DNA from: UBA6163 sp031411655
Lineage (GTDB): Bacteria > Planctomycetota > Planctomycetia > Pirellulales > Pirellulaceae
DNA length: 64,000 nt
Direction of reading: 5' to 3'
Assembly (NCBI GenBank): GCA_031411655.1
Contig: JANOBM010000040.1
Location: 124,001 to 188,000 of the forward strand
Part shown: one piece after another, positions 63,634-64,000 of the stretch
Position numbering within the stretch: position 1 is the stretch's first letter
Layout: every line of letters begins with the position of its first letter
The notes under the pieces: generated by a model
Database searches by the model: none
The model's input: the letters and a program-made list of their open reading frames with translations, nothing else
What the model was told of the DNA's origin: nothing
Position numbers and translations under genes: made by a program

Positions 63634-64000
63634 TTAGGGAAGAAAACGAAACTCGTGACAATTCATCAAGACCCAACGCAAATCGGCCATCCCATCAAGC
63701 GGCGAGGTCGCATCAGCAATCCATTGCTTTGCTTCGACCAGTTCTTCATTGGTTGGTCGACGGGTAAGAATTTCCAAATAGGCTAATTTCACCGCCGCAT
63801 CGAAATCGGCAGCTTTACCTATCAATAAAGGATGAATTGGTTCCAGGTCGCCGACTCTTGAGGCTTCGTGGGTGACGCGTCCGTTGAGCATCATCAGCGA
63901 TTGTCGCATCGATGCAGAATCTTCTCGCAAATCACCCAATTCGGACCGGTTGGGCTGGCCAAAGATTCGCAGAAAATGTCCATCGGGCGCTGGCGACTCC
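63634..64000 (-). CDS. DUF1549/DUF1553 protein, C-terminal end (partial)
   Basis: The gene begins outside the right edge; only about the last 120 codons are here. The frame is open through the edge, and upstream of residue 1 of the ATG-like reading it continues as HFLRIFGQPNRSELGD, the classic DUF1553 segment. The rest, with LNGRVTHEASR, DLEPIHPLLIG, YLEILTRRPTNEELVEAKQWI and LMNCHEFRFLP, is the standard C-terminus. It pairs with the DUF1501 gene downstream, giving a second cassette in the same order as at 41.6-46.4 kb. Confidence 0.9.
   Translation of the reverse strand, partial: ESPAPDGHFLRIFGQPNRSELGDLREDSASMRQSLMMLNGRVTHEASRVGDLEPIHPLLIGKAADFDAAVKLAYLEILTRRPTNEELVEAKQWIADATSPLDGMADLRWVLMNCHEFRFLP

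Noticed and set aside
1..64000. CRISPR arrays, insertion sequences, prophage, integrases
   Set aside because: No spaced direct repeats of CRISPR type and no transposase or integrase motifs were seen in the window.

Overview
The window is chromosomal backbone of a planctomycete, most likely a Pirellulaceae/Rhodopirellula-like organism. This rests on family content rather than a database search: two cassettes that pair a DUF1549/DUF1553 (planctomycete cytochrome c type) protein with a Tat-exported DUF1501 protein, a secreted PQQ-propeller protein with the planctomycete-style WPQWRGP start, many small planctomycete-type lipoproteins, frequent TTG/GTG starts, and few strong Shine-Dalgarno sequences. 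No prophage, transposase, CRISPR array or integration site was seen.

Region by region. 1-4.7 kb: the end of a sugar-nucleotide epimerase gene, a small lipoprotein, an Mla-type lipid transport set (permease, ATPase, MCE protein) and a PEGA lipoprotein. 4.8-10.7 kb: dihydrolipoyl dehydrogenase, then miaB and a pair of M16 peptidase subunits, one without zinc ligands and one with them. 10.7-17.9 kb, minus strand: a MoxR / DUF58 / BatA-like / large VWA membrane protein operon. 18.2-21.6 kb, minus strand: a str-type cluster rpsL-rpsG-fusA with a recognisable promoter before rpsL and a strong intrinsic terminator between rpsG and fusA. 21.9-30.4 kb: a secreted protein, tRNA-Cys(GCA), a REP-like palindrome, a large membrane protein with a FecR-like part, zwf, and an ABC-exporter-shaped protein whose ATPase motifs are nearly all destroyed.

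30.4-43 kb: a SYLF-domain protein, a PQQ-propeller protein, a thioredoxin reductase, asnS overlapping gluQ, a phosphoesterase, rsmE, an ExeA-like protein with a broken P-loop, a very cysteine-rich lipoprotein, a secreted PHP-domain protein and the first DUF1549/1553-DUF1501 cassette. 46.7-62.1 kb, minus strand: eight tightly packed genes that together look like a planctomycete version of a Tol/Exb energised envelope machine: two exported TPR proteins (771 and 2558 residues) sharing a calcium-site-like repeat, a TolQ/ExbB protein, two ExbD/TolR proteins, a small single-pass membrane protein, a DUF4159 membrane protein and a third exported TPR protein. 62.3-64 kb: a second DUF1501 gene and the end of its DUF1553 partner, cut by the window edge.

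The best candidates for undescribed biology are the eight-gene Tol/Exb-TPR operon and the two proteins that keep an ATPase fold but have lost the catalytic residues (28557-30392 and 38629-39402). All functions are read from motifs and context; none was tested by search or alignment.
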